This document shows, in pieces, positions 1-8,875 of a DNA stretch of 64,000 nucleotides. Location of the stretch: positions 186,001-250,000 of the forward strand of contig NZ_QXED01000006.1 in the NCBI RefSeq assembly GCF_003583365.1, given 5' to 3'. Under the pieces are notes generated by a model, which had not been told where the DNA came from, made no database searches, and saw only the letters and a list, made by a program, of their open reading frames with translations. This DNA comes from Fibrisoma montanum (lineage in GTDB: Bacteria > Bacteroidota > Bacteroidia > Cytophagales > Spirosomataceae). The position numbers and the translations under genes are program-made. The first letter of the stretch is position 1. Every line of letters starts with the position of its first letter.

Positions 1-6
1 GTGCAA

Positions 7-66
7 GCACAAAAGTACTTAGCTACTATTACGTCAGTACTGATTGTGAATCAACGATTTATGAAC
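7..66 (-). promoter_or_regulatory. Upstream element of a susC-type gene beyond the left edge (copy 1)
   Basis: This 60-base stretch aligns without gaps to 5148-5207, the leader of the susC gene in this window, with about 44 of 60 bases identical. Read leftward it contains TACTTTTG (10-17), matching the Bacteroidota -7 consensus TANNTTTG. The best conserved blocks are the -7 region with CTAAGTAC and a distal block near GTTCATAAA. The inference is that another leftward SusC-type gene starts just outside the window. Confidence 0.55.
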
Positions 67-168
67 TCAGTATTAAAAGACTTCACAACTACTTAACACA
101 CCTGATACGTTTAATTAAAACCTGATTGATAACTGCTTCCGGGCTTAGCCTAACCCCCTGCAAACAGA

Positions 169-193
169 AACGGTGAAGATTTCTCCCACCGTT
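169..193 (-). terminator. Possible weak terminator after susD
   Basis: AACGGTG (169-175) and CACCGTT (187-193) form a 7-bp stem around an 11-base loop, 24 bases past the susD stop codon. No strong T-run follows on the minus strand, so termination is uncertain. Confidence 0.3.
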
Positions 194-216
194 GTCTGCC
201 TGCGCTGTTAACGGGT

Positions 217-1785
217 TTATTTCAAAAGCCACATCATGGCGTTGATGTCATCCGATCCGCCGTACTGAGTGGTAAGAGCGGCTGAGTAGTTCGCCTTGTT
301 GTACGAGTTTTCGGTGGTTGGGTACTGCCACCGCTTCGGTATCCGGCCACTGTTGCCGGTACCGGGGCCCAGCAGAAACGTTGGTACCCCTGTTCTGCGC
401 TGGTTGTACCAGGCTTCCATGCCCGAGTTTTGCGCAAACGCCAGGTATTTCTGGGTCAGAATCTGCTTCTGGCCATCGGCGTTGTTGCCGGCGTATTTAA
501 CAGCCGGCTGTGCGTAGTAATCGGCAAAGCTGACGTTTACCTGGTAGGTGTTGAAGTTCCGATAACCACCGTCGGCCGAAAAATACACGTCGTTGCTGCC
601 GTCTTTCAGACCATAGAACGCCCACGATGCCTGAATGCCCTTTCTATAATACTCTTCGGCATTGCCCGACGCCCAGCCGCGGCTGATGCCTTCGGCAAGG
701 TTGAACTGAAGCTCCGGGTAACCGATGAGGATGTACGGCTCGGCGGTGTAGGTGCTGTAGTAGCGACGGCGATTCTGGAACGAATACTCACCCCGATTGG
801 CCTTCGACGACATGTCGGCGAGGTCCTCGCCCGACGATGCCCCGACAAACGCAGCGAAATCGGTTGGTTTCACCCCGGCCGCGACCTTGGCCGACGCGGG
901 TTCAGCCACGATAAACGTCCGTGGGTCTTTCAGCGACGTCAACGTACCGAGGTACGTAGCAGCCATGTTTTCGCGGGTAGCGTTCTGCCCGAAGTTGTCG
1001 GGGTTCCGGGTGTACTTGTTGAAGCTGCTGTTGTAGATGTACTGCAGGTTATCGTCAGCACTCGCCATCAGCGGGTACTTCGTTGGGTTACTGAGTACCT
1101 CCGCAAAGCGCTGCTTCACTTTCAGATCCGCGTCATTTTCCTTCAGGCTCAGGCTGATCAGCACCCGTACTTTGTACGTATTGACCACCTTCTGCCACTT
1201 GCCCAGGGTGTTGCTCAGGTAAATGTCTCCCTGCAGGTTGTTGTCATTCTTGGCGATCAGCGCAGCCAGGTCATCATTCGCCTGATCGAGCCATTGGAGC
1301 GCCTGCACATACACGTCCTTCTGTGAATTGTACGTGGGCGTCAGGTTATCCAGCCCTTTCAACGCATCCGTCAACGGCAGGTCACCCACCCGCTGAGTCA
1401 TGTTCACGTAGAAGTACGCCCGGAAAAACTTGCCCAGCGCCGAGTACGGATTCACATCCGGCAGACCGGCCCGCTTGGCTTCTTCCTCCATTTTCACCAC
1501 GTTTTTCAGCGTGGTGAACTGAAGCCCGGTGGTCGTCCAGGCGTAATCGTTGGTTGCGTAGTAGTTGTAGTTACTGGCGTAGAACTGGTTCCAGCGCTGC
1601 TCCGGTCCCCACGGTCCGCCCGTAACGTCCTCATACATATCATTTACGACCCCGTTGAACACCAGCGAGGCCGGGGCGTTAGTTGGCCGGTTGGGGTCTT
1701 TTTCGAGCGCGTCGAACGGCTGCTCACAGGCCGTCAGCGTCAGACCCAGCGCCAGACTGGCAAAAATATATCGGTTGATTGTCAT
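217..1785 (-). CDS. SusD/RagB-family nutrient-binding outer-membrane lipoprotein
   Basis: This 522-residue protein begins with a lipoprotein signal peptide whose lipobox is LTAC, with Cys20 as the lipidated residue. The body resembles SusD-like proteins: the early DPNRPT motif, a Trp/Tyr/Asn-rich ligand-facing region and TPR-like helices. In this family the protein is a surface lid on a SusC TonB-dependent channel and captures substrate. It lies 24 bases downstream of susC on the same strand, the standard SusC-SusD order. Substrate cannot be read from the sequence; the neighbouring phosphonate-type enzymes suggest an organophosphonate, which is inference. Confidence 0.9.
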   Translation of the reverse strand: MTINRYIFASLALGLTLTACEQPFDALEKDPNRPTNAPASLVFNGVVNDMYEDVTGGPWGPEQRWNQFYASNYNYYATNDYAWTTTGLQFTTLKNVVKMEEEAKRAGLPDVNPYSALGKFFRAYFYVNMTQRVGDLPLTDALKGLDNLTPTYNSQKDVYVQALQWLDQANDDLAALIAKNDNNLQGDIYLSNTLGKWQKVVNTYKVRVLISLSLKENDADLKVKQRFAEVLSNPTKYPLMASADDNLQYIYNSSFNKYTRNPDNFGQNATRENMAATYLGTLTSLKDPRTFIVAEPASAKVAAGVKPTDFAAFVGASSGEDLADMSSKANRGEYSFQNRRRYYSTYTAEPYILIGYPELQFNLAEGISRGWASGNAEEYYRKGIQASWAFYGLKDGSNDVYFSADGGYRNFNTYQVNVSFADYYAQPAVKYAGNNADGQKQILTQKYLAFAQNSGMEAWYNQRRTGVPTFLLGPGTGNSGRIPKRWQYPTTENSYNKANYSAALTTQYGGSDDINAMMWLLK

Positions 1786-1809
1786 GACTTTCGGTTCTCA
1801 GTTTACGGA

Positions 1810-4800
1810 TTAGAATGTCAGATTCAGGTTGATACCGTACCGGCGCGTCGTGGGTGTTTGCAGATCCGAAATACCACCGTTCACGAACTGGTCGAGGTCG
1901 AGGTCGTTCCGTTCGGCGAAGTACAACAGATTCCGGCCCACCAGCGACACCGTTGCCTGGCGAACGCCTACGCGGTTAAGCAGCGTACTGGGCAGGGTGT
2001 ACCCAATCACTACCTCGCGTAGTTTGGCGTAGCTCCGGCTGATGAGGAAGGCTTCGGTCTGGCCGTACACCCGGGCAATGTAATCCTGGGCGAACGTTTT
2101 AGTCGTGTTCGGCGTGAACTGCAGCTCTCCATAGTTCGTGATGGCCCCCGTTTGCGGATCGTACTTGATCACCGCCCCGTTCGATACCTGAACACCCTCC
2201 CCGACGTAGGCTTTCACGCCAAGTACGTCCTGCTTGCGGGCGTCGCCGATGGCCCCCTGCGCCGTTTCCAGGTTACGGCCACCCTGATACGTCTTCTGTT
2301 TGATATAATCACCGATGACACCACCCACGCGGCCGTCGAACTGGAAGCTGAAATTCCAGTTTTTGTAGGCAAAGCGGTTGTTGATCCCCCACACGAACTT
2401 AGGGTTAACGTACCCCAGAAACTGTGCAACCGGGTTTACGATGGGGCGGCCACCGGCATCGTTGATGAGCTGGCCGTCCGGCGTGCGGTAGAACGCACCC
2501 GAATAGAAACCATCCACCCGATCACCGGCCGTCAGGAAGCGGTTGCCGCTGCTGCTACCCACGAAATAACTTGAAGCCAGGGTGTTGATTCCACCTTCAG
2601 GATACACTTCGCGCAGCTTTTCGGTGTAGGTTGAATAGTTGGCTGTTACATCCCAGCTCAGCCCGTTTGCCATGCGCAGCGCCTTACCCGTAACCGACAC
2701 TTCGATCCCCTGCTTCTGCGTCCGGATACCATTCACCAGGCGGGCATTGTAGCCGGTTGTTTCCGAAGTCGGCAGGCTGAAAATCCGCGGACCATCATTA
2801 CTGTTGAAATACACCCCATCCACGGCAATCCGGTTGTTCAGGAAACGAACATCCAGACCGGCCTCAAACTGCGAGGTTGAGTTGGGCTTCAGGTCGGGGT
2901 TGCTCAGCGTATTAGTGAAGTAGGCGGCCGGCCGGTTGTTGTACACCAGCGGTACCGAATACACCGCCGAGTTCTGGTACGTCGGGCCACCGTACGACGA
3001 CGAGTAATTGTCGCCGTAGCCGAGCGGATACGACAACCCCGGCGTGGTGCCGATGGTTGACTGCGTCAGGGCGTCTTTCACGTTGGCGTACGACGCCCGC
3101 AGCTTCAGGAACGACACCGCGTCCGGCAGCTTGATGTAGTCCGACACCACCGTACTCAACGCTACCGAGGGATAGAAGTACGTATTGTTTTGAGCGGGCA
3201 GCGTCGAGAGCTTATCCACCCGACCCGTCGTTGACAGAGTCACCAGATCACGGAAGGTAAAGTCAGCGGAGTAATACGCCGACAGCACGCGCATGTTGGC
3301 CGTGTAGTTGGTGGCAATGACCGGGTTCGCTGAGTTGGCGAAATTGTAGACACCCGGTACGTTCAGGTAGTTGGTACTGGCAAAATCGGAGTTGTAGTTC
3401 AGCACCCGCAGTTCGCCACCGGCCAGGGCGCTGACGGTAAGGTCGGGCGTGATGGACTTGTTGTACTGCAGCAGCACCTGATTGATGTTGTCGAGCAGGT
3501 TCCGCCGGTCTTCGCGGTAGTCGCCCCGGCCTTCTTCACGGCCGTACACCGTCATTGAATACGGAAATTTTTCGTTGCGGAGCAGGTTCCAGGTCGTCAA
3601 CTGCGCCTTACCGGTCAGTTGCAGACCGTCGGCAAGCTGGTAACGCAGCGAGGTATAGCCGTAGAGGTCGTTTTTATAGTGGCCGCGCTGCCAGTACTTG
3701 GCCATGAACCAGGGGTTGTTGTACCGCTGGTATTCGGCGTAAATCTGCTGCGTACCTTCCTTACCCGGCTGCCAGATCTGCTTCATGTCATCGACGTTCC
3801 AGTCGGCACCGCCCCAGATGTTCATGTTATAGATGAGGGAGTTCGGACCGTAATTCACATCCGGGAAGTTAGGCGTTGTCTGACGGCTGAAGTTCAGGTT
3901 CGATTCAAAGCGCAGTTTCGGAGAGAAGTTCAGCCCCAGCGACGTATTGAAGTTCGTGATGTTCAGTCGGGTGTTCGGTACCAGCCCCCGCTGGTAGTTG
4001 TGCGACAGCGAGAAACGCAGGTCGTACTTCTCGGTCGACGACGATACGGCTACGTTGTTGGTCGACAGGATGCCCGTTTGCAGGAACCGGCGCAGGTTAT
4101 CCTTACCGCGTGGCGTCCAGGGCGTCGGCTGGCGGTTGCTCGTAAATTTAGCGCCGTTCGGAAACGTCGTCGTGAACGTTTGCCCGGGCACTACGGGGCT
4201 GTCGTACTGCGGCAGCAGACGGCCATCCAACGGCGGCCCCCAGATGTCGTAGTCTCCGTCGTTCAGGCCGTTCCCTTTCCCGTCGCCGAACGCATACACG
4301 CCATGGTCGCCGGGACCGTACTCATCCTGAACCTTCGGGATGGCGATGAATCCGTTGTCGAACTGCTGGCTGGTGTTTACCTCCACCGAGAACCCACGCT
4401 TGTCTTTCGAACCCCGCTTGGTGGTGATCAGGATAGCGCCGTTCTTACCCCGGAAACCGTACAGAGCCGACGCTGAAGCGCCTTTCAGAACGGTGTAGGT
4501 TTCGATGTCATCGTTGCTGATGTTCCAGGTGTCGGAGTTGATCGGTACCCCGTCAACAACGAACAGCACGTCCGTGTATCCCCTTAGGGCAATCGTCGGC
4601 CGGCGCAGCAGTTCGGCCGAGGCACCGATGGTCAGGCCGGCCACCTTACCAACCAGGTTGTTGATCGGGTTCGGCTCGCGGGCTTTTACGAGCGACGCGC
4701 CGTCGACCGTCTGGATGGCCACCCCCGTGTTGCGTACGTCTTTTTTAATACCGAGCGCGGTAATCACAACCTCGTTCAGCGCTTTGGGGCTGCTGGCCAG

Positions 4801-5118
4801 CGTCACGTCGATAGTACTGCGGTTGCCAACCGTAATCTCCTGCGAATCATACCCAATGAATGAGAACGTCAATGTAGCGTTTGACGAAGGAACATTGATT
4901 GAATACGTACCGTCGGCGCGAGTGGTTGTACCGGTGGTTGTACCTTTGAGTACGATAGACACACCCGGAAGGGGTTGCTGATCATCGCCGGAAACTACCC
5001 GACCGCTGATCGTTTGCGCCAGGGCCGAAAACCCCGACAGCAGGCAAAACAAAAACACCATAATCGGTCGGCGCGGAACGCAACGGACTGGTGTTGAGTA
5101 AAGTAAAAGAAGCTTCAT
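1810..5118 (-). CDS. SusC/RagA-family TonB-linked outer-membrane protein
   Basis: This 1102-residue protein has a signal peptide ending in SALAQ (about residue 35), then a CarboxypepD_reg-like beta domain (about 37-105, with GVSIVLKGTTTG), a TonB-dependent plug (about 110-235, with VVDGVPIN and GKNGAILITTKRG) and a long beta-barrel ending in aromatic Phe. The start used is the first Met; Met20 would also leave a usable signal peptide. No N-terminal STN domain is seen, so it is probably not itself the input of an anti-sigma/ECF circuit. It forms the import channel with the downstream SusD. The usual plug text is slightly short, reading LRGYTDVLFVVDG. Confidence 0.95.
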   Translation of the reverse strand: MKLLLLYSTPVRCVPRRPIMVFLFCLLSGFSALAQTISGRVVSGDDQQPLPGVSIVLKGTTTGTTTRADGTYSINVPSSNATLTFSFIGYDSQEITVGNRSTIDVTLASSPKALNEVVITALGIKKDVRNTGVAIQTVDGASLVKAREPNPINNLVGKVAGLTIGASAELLRRPTIALRGYTDVLFVVDGVPINSDTWNISNDDIETYTVLKGASASALYGFRGKNGAILITTKRGSKDKRGFSVEVNTSQQFDNGFIAIPKVQDEYGPGDHGVYAFGDGKGNGLNDGDYDIWGPPLDGRLLPQYDSPVVPGQTFTTTFPNGAKFTSNRQPTPWTPRGKDNLRRFLQTGILSTNNVAVSSSTEKYDLRFSLSHNYQRGLVPNTRLNITNFNTSLGLNFSPKLRFESNLNFSRQTTPNFPDVNYGPNSLIYNMNIWGGADWNVDDMKQIWQPGKEGTQQIYAEYQRYNNPWFMAKYWQRGHYKNDLYGYTSLRYQLADGLQLTGKAQLTTWNLLRNEKFPYSMTVYGREEGRGDYREDRRNLLDNINQVLLQYNKSITPDLTVSALAGGELRVLNYNSDFASTNYLNVPGVYNFANSANPVIATNYTANMRVLSAYYSADFTFRDLVTLSTTGRVDKLSTLPAQNNTYFYPSVALSTVVSDYIKLPDAVSFLKLRASYANVKDALTQSTIGTTPGLSYPLGYGDNYSSSYGGPTYQNSAVYSVPLVYNNRPAAYFTNTLSNPDLKPNSTSQFEAGLDVRFLNNRIAVDGVYFNSNDGPRIFSLPTSETTGYNARLVNGIRTQKQGIEVSVTGKALRMANGLSWDVTANYSTYTEKLREVYPEGGINTLASSYFVGSSSGNRFLTAGDRVDGFYSGAFYRTPDGQLINDAGGRPIVNPVAQFLGYVNPKFVWGINNRFAYKNWNFSFQFDGRVGGVIGDYIKQKTYQGGRNLETAQGAIGDARKQDVLGVKAYVGEGVQVSNGAVIKYDPQTGAITNYGELQFTPNTTKTFAQDYIARVYGQTEAFLISRSYAKLREVVIGYTLPSTLLNRVGVRQATVSLVGRNLLYFAERNDLDLDQFVNGGISDLQTPTTRRYGINLNLTF

Positions 5119-5147
5119 ACATTTATGGATTTACCCGGTGCTGATTT

Positions 5148-5207
5148 CCACAAATGTACTTAGACAGTATTACGCGTATATTTATTGGCTATCAATGGTT
5201 TATGAAC
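5148..5207 (-). promoter_or_regulatory. susC promoter/upstream element (copy 2)
   Basis: Read leftward, TACATTTG (5151-5158) matches TANNTTTG and lies 33 bases upstream of the susC start codon. The element is shared with 7-66 (about 73 percent identity, ungapped). A clear -33 TTTG at normal spacing is missing, and a conserved GTTCATAAA-type block lies further upstream, so activator control is plausible. Confidence 0.55.
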
Positions 5208-5259
5208 AGCCCTTGGATTTAGTTCACATAAATATAACACCAGCGGCTACCGCTTCTAC

Positions 5260-6429
5260 TTATACGGCCACCCCGAGCCACTGCCGGATGCTGGCTTCGG
5301 CATAGCCCGCGCCGGAGGTCATGCCCTTCCCGCCGATGCCCGTGATGATGCGGATGTGCTCGTCAACATCGTATTCGAAAATCTCTTTGTCGGTCTGGCT
5401 GTAGAAACCGGCCCATTCCTTCCGGATGGGCTCGACCGGGAAGCGGACAATCCGGCGGGCTTCGTTCAGGATCAACCGGTTGATGTGGGCCTGGGTATGG
5501 TAGCCGAGGTCTTCAACCCGCGTAGCGGGGGCGTATTCGTGCGAATCGCCGATGATAAACGACCCATCGGTTGCCTGCTTGAACAGAATGTGAATGCCCC
5601 ACTGCTTCAGCTCGGCCAGGTAGTCGGGTGTGGTCAGTCCGGCGTAGGACGGACACTCGCGAAACGACTCATACCGCCGGATGGTCAGGCCGGTCAGGAT
5701 GTTGCCGCGTAAGGCCACATCAGGCATCGGCTCCGTCATCAGCATCTGTAATTTACTGATGATCAAATCGGCGTCGGCAAAAATATCGGGGAACAACAGC
5801 CGGACTTCGTGCCCGCTGCAGAGCAGCAGCCGGTCGGCCTGAAACCGCTGCCGGTTCGTCTGGCGCGGCCCGGCAAGCGTCACGATAGCACCGTTGTAGT
5901 TCGACTGGCAGTCGATCACCGCCGATCCGGACTGGTACGTTACCTTGTATTTCTGGCAGATGTAATCAATCAGCCGGTGGACCATCTGCTCCGGTTCCAC
6001 GCTTACCTCATCGGGAAAATACAGTCCACCCAGCACATAGTCTGGTTGCAGAGCCGGGTACTGCGCCAGACACCGGGCTTTCGTCAGCAGTTCGCAGGGG
6101 TAACCAACGCTCACGTAGCGGTCGTGCAGTTCGTTGATGAGGGCGAGTTCATCGGCATCGGAAGCGATGTACACTGACCCATTGGCCCGAACGGTCAGGT
6201 CGGTTTCCTGCTGGATGGCTTTGTAGATCTCCAGGCTCCGGCGACCGTAGTCGAACCAGCGCCCGGCGAGACCGGAGGGCACCACCTGGCCAAAATTACG
6301 CACGGTAGCGCCCGCAGGATACGCGTCTTTTTCGAGCAGCAGCACGCGCTGGCCGGCCCGGGCGGCATGGTAGGCATGAAACGTACCGAGGGCTCCGGCA
6401 CCGACAACAATCAGGTCGTAGAAAGCCAT
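5260..6429 (-). CDS. FAD-dependent amine oxidoreductase, TIGR03364-like (phosphonate-associated)
   Basis: The N-terminus carries a dinucleotide-binding GAGALG motif at residues 10-15 followed by LLLEKD, typical of DAO-type flavoproteins (Pfam DAO). A C-terminal GGKGMTSGAG closes the FAD site. The ATG at 6427-6429 was chosen because the Rossmann strand starts directly after it; an upstream ATG would add 26 basic residues unlike the family. The clade named TIGR03364 is known for lying next to phosphonatase-like HAD enzymes, and exactly such a gene is directly upstream. The proposed role is oxidative deamination of an aminophosphonate. Subfamily assignment is by memory of the family, not by search. 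Confidence 0.8.
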   Translation of the reverse strand: MAFYDLIVVGAGALGTFHAYHAARAGQRVLLLEKDAYPAGATVRNFGQVVPSGLAGRWFDYGRRSLEIYKAIQQETDLTVRANGSVYIASDADELALINELHDRYVSVGYPCELLTKARCLAQYPALQPDYVLGGLYFPDEVSVEPEQMVHRLIDYICQKYKVTYQSGSAVIDCQSNYNGAIVTLAGPRQTNRQRFQADRLLLCSGHEVRLLFPDIFADADLIISKLQMLMTEPMPDVALRGNILTGLTIRRYESFRECPSYAGLTTPDYLAELKQWGIHILFKQATDGSFIIGDSHEYAPATRVEDLGYHTQAHINRLILNEARRIVRFPVEPIRKEWAGFYSQTDKEIFEYDVDEHIRIITGIGGKGMTSGAGYAEASIRQWLGVAV

Positions 6430-6531
6430 GTTTAGGAAGGTTATCGTTCGAGGGATGAAGTTCAGCCGGTTAGCCCGGCGATTCACGGGTTGGAACCGCC
6501 CAGCCAACCGGCTGAACCAGTACTGCCGGAA

Positions 6532-7266
6532 TCAGACAACGGCTGTCTCGCGGGTAGCCAGAAGCTCAGGCAGTTCGCGCAGGGAGGCTAGCAGGTAGTC
6601 GTGCGGATACGAGTCGAGCTGATCGCGCGTATGCGTACCGTTGGTCACCCCCAGATTAAGCGCGACCCCGGCTGCCCGGCCCGACAGCAGGTCGGACGGC
6701 GTATCACCGATGTTGACAACCGCCTTCACGGGTTTCACGTTCAGGAGCTGCATGGCCCGCTCGATCATGTTCGGATACGGTCGTCCGCGCTCTACCTCAT
6801 CGCTGGCAATCGACACCTGAATCAGGCTATCCGGGCCGCCCAGCCGCTGATCGTCGAGTCCGTCGAGCCAGCCGAGCTTATCCAGAATAATGTCGGTTAC
6901 GACGCGGTAGAAACCCGTAGTCAGGGCGATCTTGATGCCCCGCTGCCGGAGGTACTCAAACACCTCCAGACACCCTTCCGTAGGCGTAGCGCCCTGCGTC
7001 AGGTAATGGGTTTCCAGGATTGTCCGGAAAGCGTCGTACGACGCATCGACCTGATGCGGTACGTCGGGGTGGTTTTCGCCCAGTCGCTCCTTCCAGAGCG
7101 TCTCGAAGACATACCGTTTCGACAAGCCCTGCATGGCCAGAATACGTTCATCGCTCACGTACAAGCCGGTTTCGGCAGCTGCCCCGGCAAAACACCGCTC
7201 GACCTCGTGATGGTCTGTCACGGTCGTCCCGGCCATGTCAAAGACCACTAATTCAATTGGTTGCAT
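6532..7266 (-). CDS. Phosphonatase-like HAD hydrolase (TIGR03351-like)
   Basis: The first HAD motif is DMAGTT (Asp10, Ala12), the DxAGT variant characteristic of phosphonoacetaldehyde hydrolase relatives. A cap-domain GLSK (Lys50) lines up by eye with the GLLK of PhnX, whose lysine forms the Schiff base. The C-terminal motif GDTPSDL supplies the Mg-binding acidic residues. The ATG at 7264-7266 was chosen because it places the HAD strand at the N-terminus; 244 residues is normal for the family. It is the first gene of the leftward group HAD, FAD oxidoreductase, SusC, SusD. Predicted to cleave the C-P bond of a phosphonoaldehyde-type substrate in the cytoplasm. Confidence 0.8.
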   Translation of the reverse strand: MQPIELVVFDMAGTTVTDHHEVERCFAGAAAETGLYVSDERILAMQGLSKRYVFETLWKERLGENHPDVPHQVDASYDAFRTILETHYLTQGATPTEGCLEVFEYLRQRGIKIALTTGFYRVVTDIILDKLGWLDGLDDQRLGGPDSLIQVSIASDEVERGRPYPNMIERAMQLLNVKPVKAVVNIGDTPSDLLSGRAAGVALNLGVTNGTHTRDQLDSYPHDYLLASLRELPELLATRETAVV

Positions 7267-7696
7267 ACAAACTGGAAGGAGAAAAGGGACGGTAAACAAC
7301 GGAAAAAATCAGATACGGTCCGCCAGACTGTCATTAATAAATTAAGAAAAACGGAAACGTACATCATGACATGCGTTAACATAACCGCGTTGTGTCCGGG
7401 TTATGTTTTTGCTGGTTTGCCGAGCTGGTTCATTCGCCCGCCCCTGCTCAACAGGCTTCCGCCGACTGGTTCAGCCAGCGAAGCGAGTCACCTCCTCCAT
7501 AACTACACTAGTACCATAGAAAAACTAATTAACCGACCTCGTTCGCAAAACGAAACGGATGGATGAGAAGAAAAAGGATGTGGTTAGCAAATCCATTGTT
7601 GCCAACCAGTCAAAACAGAAGCATTTTTGGCTGAACGGAGAAGGCGAACCCGTCCAAACAGCTTTTCTTCTATCCACACCATTTTTATCTAATTCC
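7267..7696. other. Intergenic region, no supported gene
   Basis: This spacer lies between the start of the phosphonatase-like gene and a gene remnant. It should hold the promoter of the leftward HAD/FAD pair, but I see no convincing TANNTTTG element. Short open frames here lack codon character and recognisable domains. Confidence 0.5.
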
Positions 7697-7870
7697 ATGA
7701 AGACTACTTTATCTACCCTGCTGTTAGCGTTATACTGTTCAGAACCTGGTTAAAGACGTACCCCAGTCCGGCACGTCATTGTGTACGGCAAGGTGAAAGG
7801 AGGCCGTTTTGCAGCCACTGACTGGACGGATTATGCCGACGTGAAAAAGGCGCTGAACCTTAAGGATTAA
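7697..7870 (+). pseudogene. Remnant of a secreted-protein gene
   Basis: An ATG at 7697 opens a signal-peptide-like run (MKTTLSTLLLALY) that stops after 18 residues. In another frame a C-terminal-looking stretch follows, containing HVIVYGKVKGGRF and DYADVKKALNL, and ends at TAA 7868-7870. This looks like the first and last parts of a degraded exported protein with the middle deleted. The parent family is not recognised. The alternative is coincidental reading of non-coding DNA. Confidence 0.35.
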
Positions 7871-8016
7871 CGTCAGGACAGGACCAGCAGGCCAGGTGAT
7901 CCGTTCACGATGGGTACGTAACGGGAACAAAGCTACAGGTTTAGCTACCTGAGCAACCGGTTGGCAGGGCCTATCCATCATAAGCTACTGCCAACCGGCA
8001 ATAAGTACAGGAAAGA

Positions 8017-8757
8017 TTACTTTGACCGCTTCGTTGCCAGTACCCCTTCAGACACGGCTGGCGTATCAATTTGCACCACGGCCTTTTGCGATCCGTAGTT
8101 GAGGGTAACCGGCTGTTGGTACTGCTGCGTTGCGCCCTTTACCCGAACCTGATAGGTACCTTCCGGCATGCCCAGCATGTCGAGTTGAAACCGGCGGCCG
8201 GGTTCCCAGCTTACTGCTTCATACACTACTTTATTCTCAGCCGATAGCAGTTGGATCGTTATACGCTCCTCAGCCGGGTTAACAACGATCAGATGCACGG
8301 CTGGTTTGGCGGCTGGGACGTAGCATTGAACACGCAAAGACGACGCATCCAGAGCGAGACGAGCACCAGCCTTCGAACGAGCAGCCGATAAAGCGGGGGC
8401 CTGACCCGTCGGTTCAGAGTAAACAACCGGCAGGTTAGACACCGTTACGGCTGAAGCTACCAGTTGGGCATCCACCAGCCGGGCCAGTGTCTGATCCAGC
8501 CGCCGGATATTTTTAGGCGACAGTTTGATAAACTGATTGGGAAGCGACTCCTGATAGATCTGCTGGCTATCGCTGCCATAGAAGCGGATGATGGTACCAC
8601 GAATGGCAGGGTCAGTTTTCAGGCTCCAGTGCCCCTTATGCTGAGCATTGACCGGCGCATACTGGCCACTGGTCTGCGCCAGCGCACCGTGGTTGCCTAC
8701 AAACTGTACTCCTATGATGACGATCAGGTAAACGGCATGTGTGAATAGCGATTTCAT
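8017..8757 (-). CDS. Secreted protein of unknown function
   Basis: This 246-residue protein has a signal peptide cleaved after GALA (about residue 27). The C-terminal third (about 150-215) reads like a beta-sandwich of the kind found at the end of many Bacteroidota secreted proteins: NPAEERITIQLLS, then LDMLGMPEGTYQVRV. It resembles a type IX sorting domain, but some 30 residues follow it, so T9SS export is uncertain. No catalytic motif is visible. It is transcribed leftward from its own start, with the pncB gene upstream of it on the same strand. Confidence 0.7.
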   Translation of the reverse strand: MKSLFTHAVYLIVIIGVQFVGNHGALAQTSGQYAPVNAQHKGHWSLKTDPAIRGTIIRFYGSDSQQIYQESLPNQFIKLSPKNIRRLDQTLARLVDAQLVASAVTVSNLPVVYSEPTGQAPALSAARSKAGARLALDASSLRVQCYVPAAKPAVHLIVVNPAEERITIQLLSAENKVVYEAVSWEPGRRFQLDMLGMPEGTYQVRVKGATQQYQQPVTLNYGSQKAVVQIDTPAVSEGVLATKRSK

Positions 8758-8875
8758 GGCTTTGGTTGGTTTTGATTACGTATCAAAGGTCCCCATTCGC
8801 CAACGAAACAAGGCTTGTTTTTTGGCCAGAAATGTTTGTTTTCAGGCCATTATTCACACGAACTACCGACCGACC

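Noticed and set aside
430-1326. Long rightward open frame opposite susD
   Set aside because: It is fully antisense to a clear SusD gene and lacks any domain; long antisense frames are expected in GC-rich DNA.
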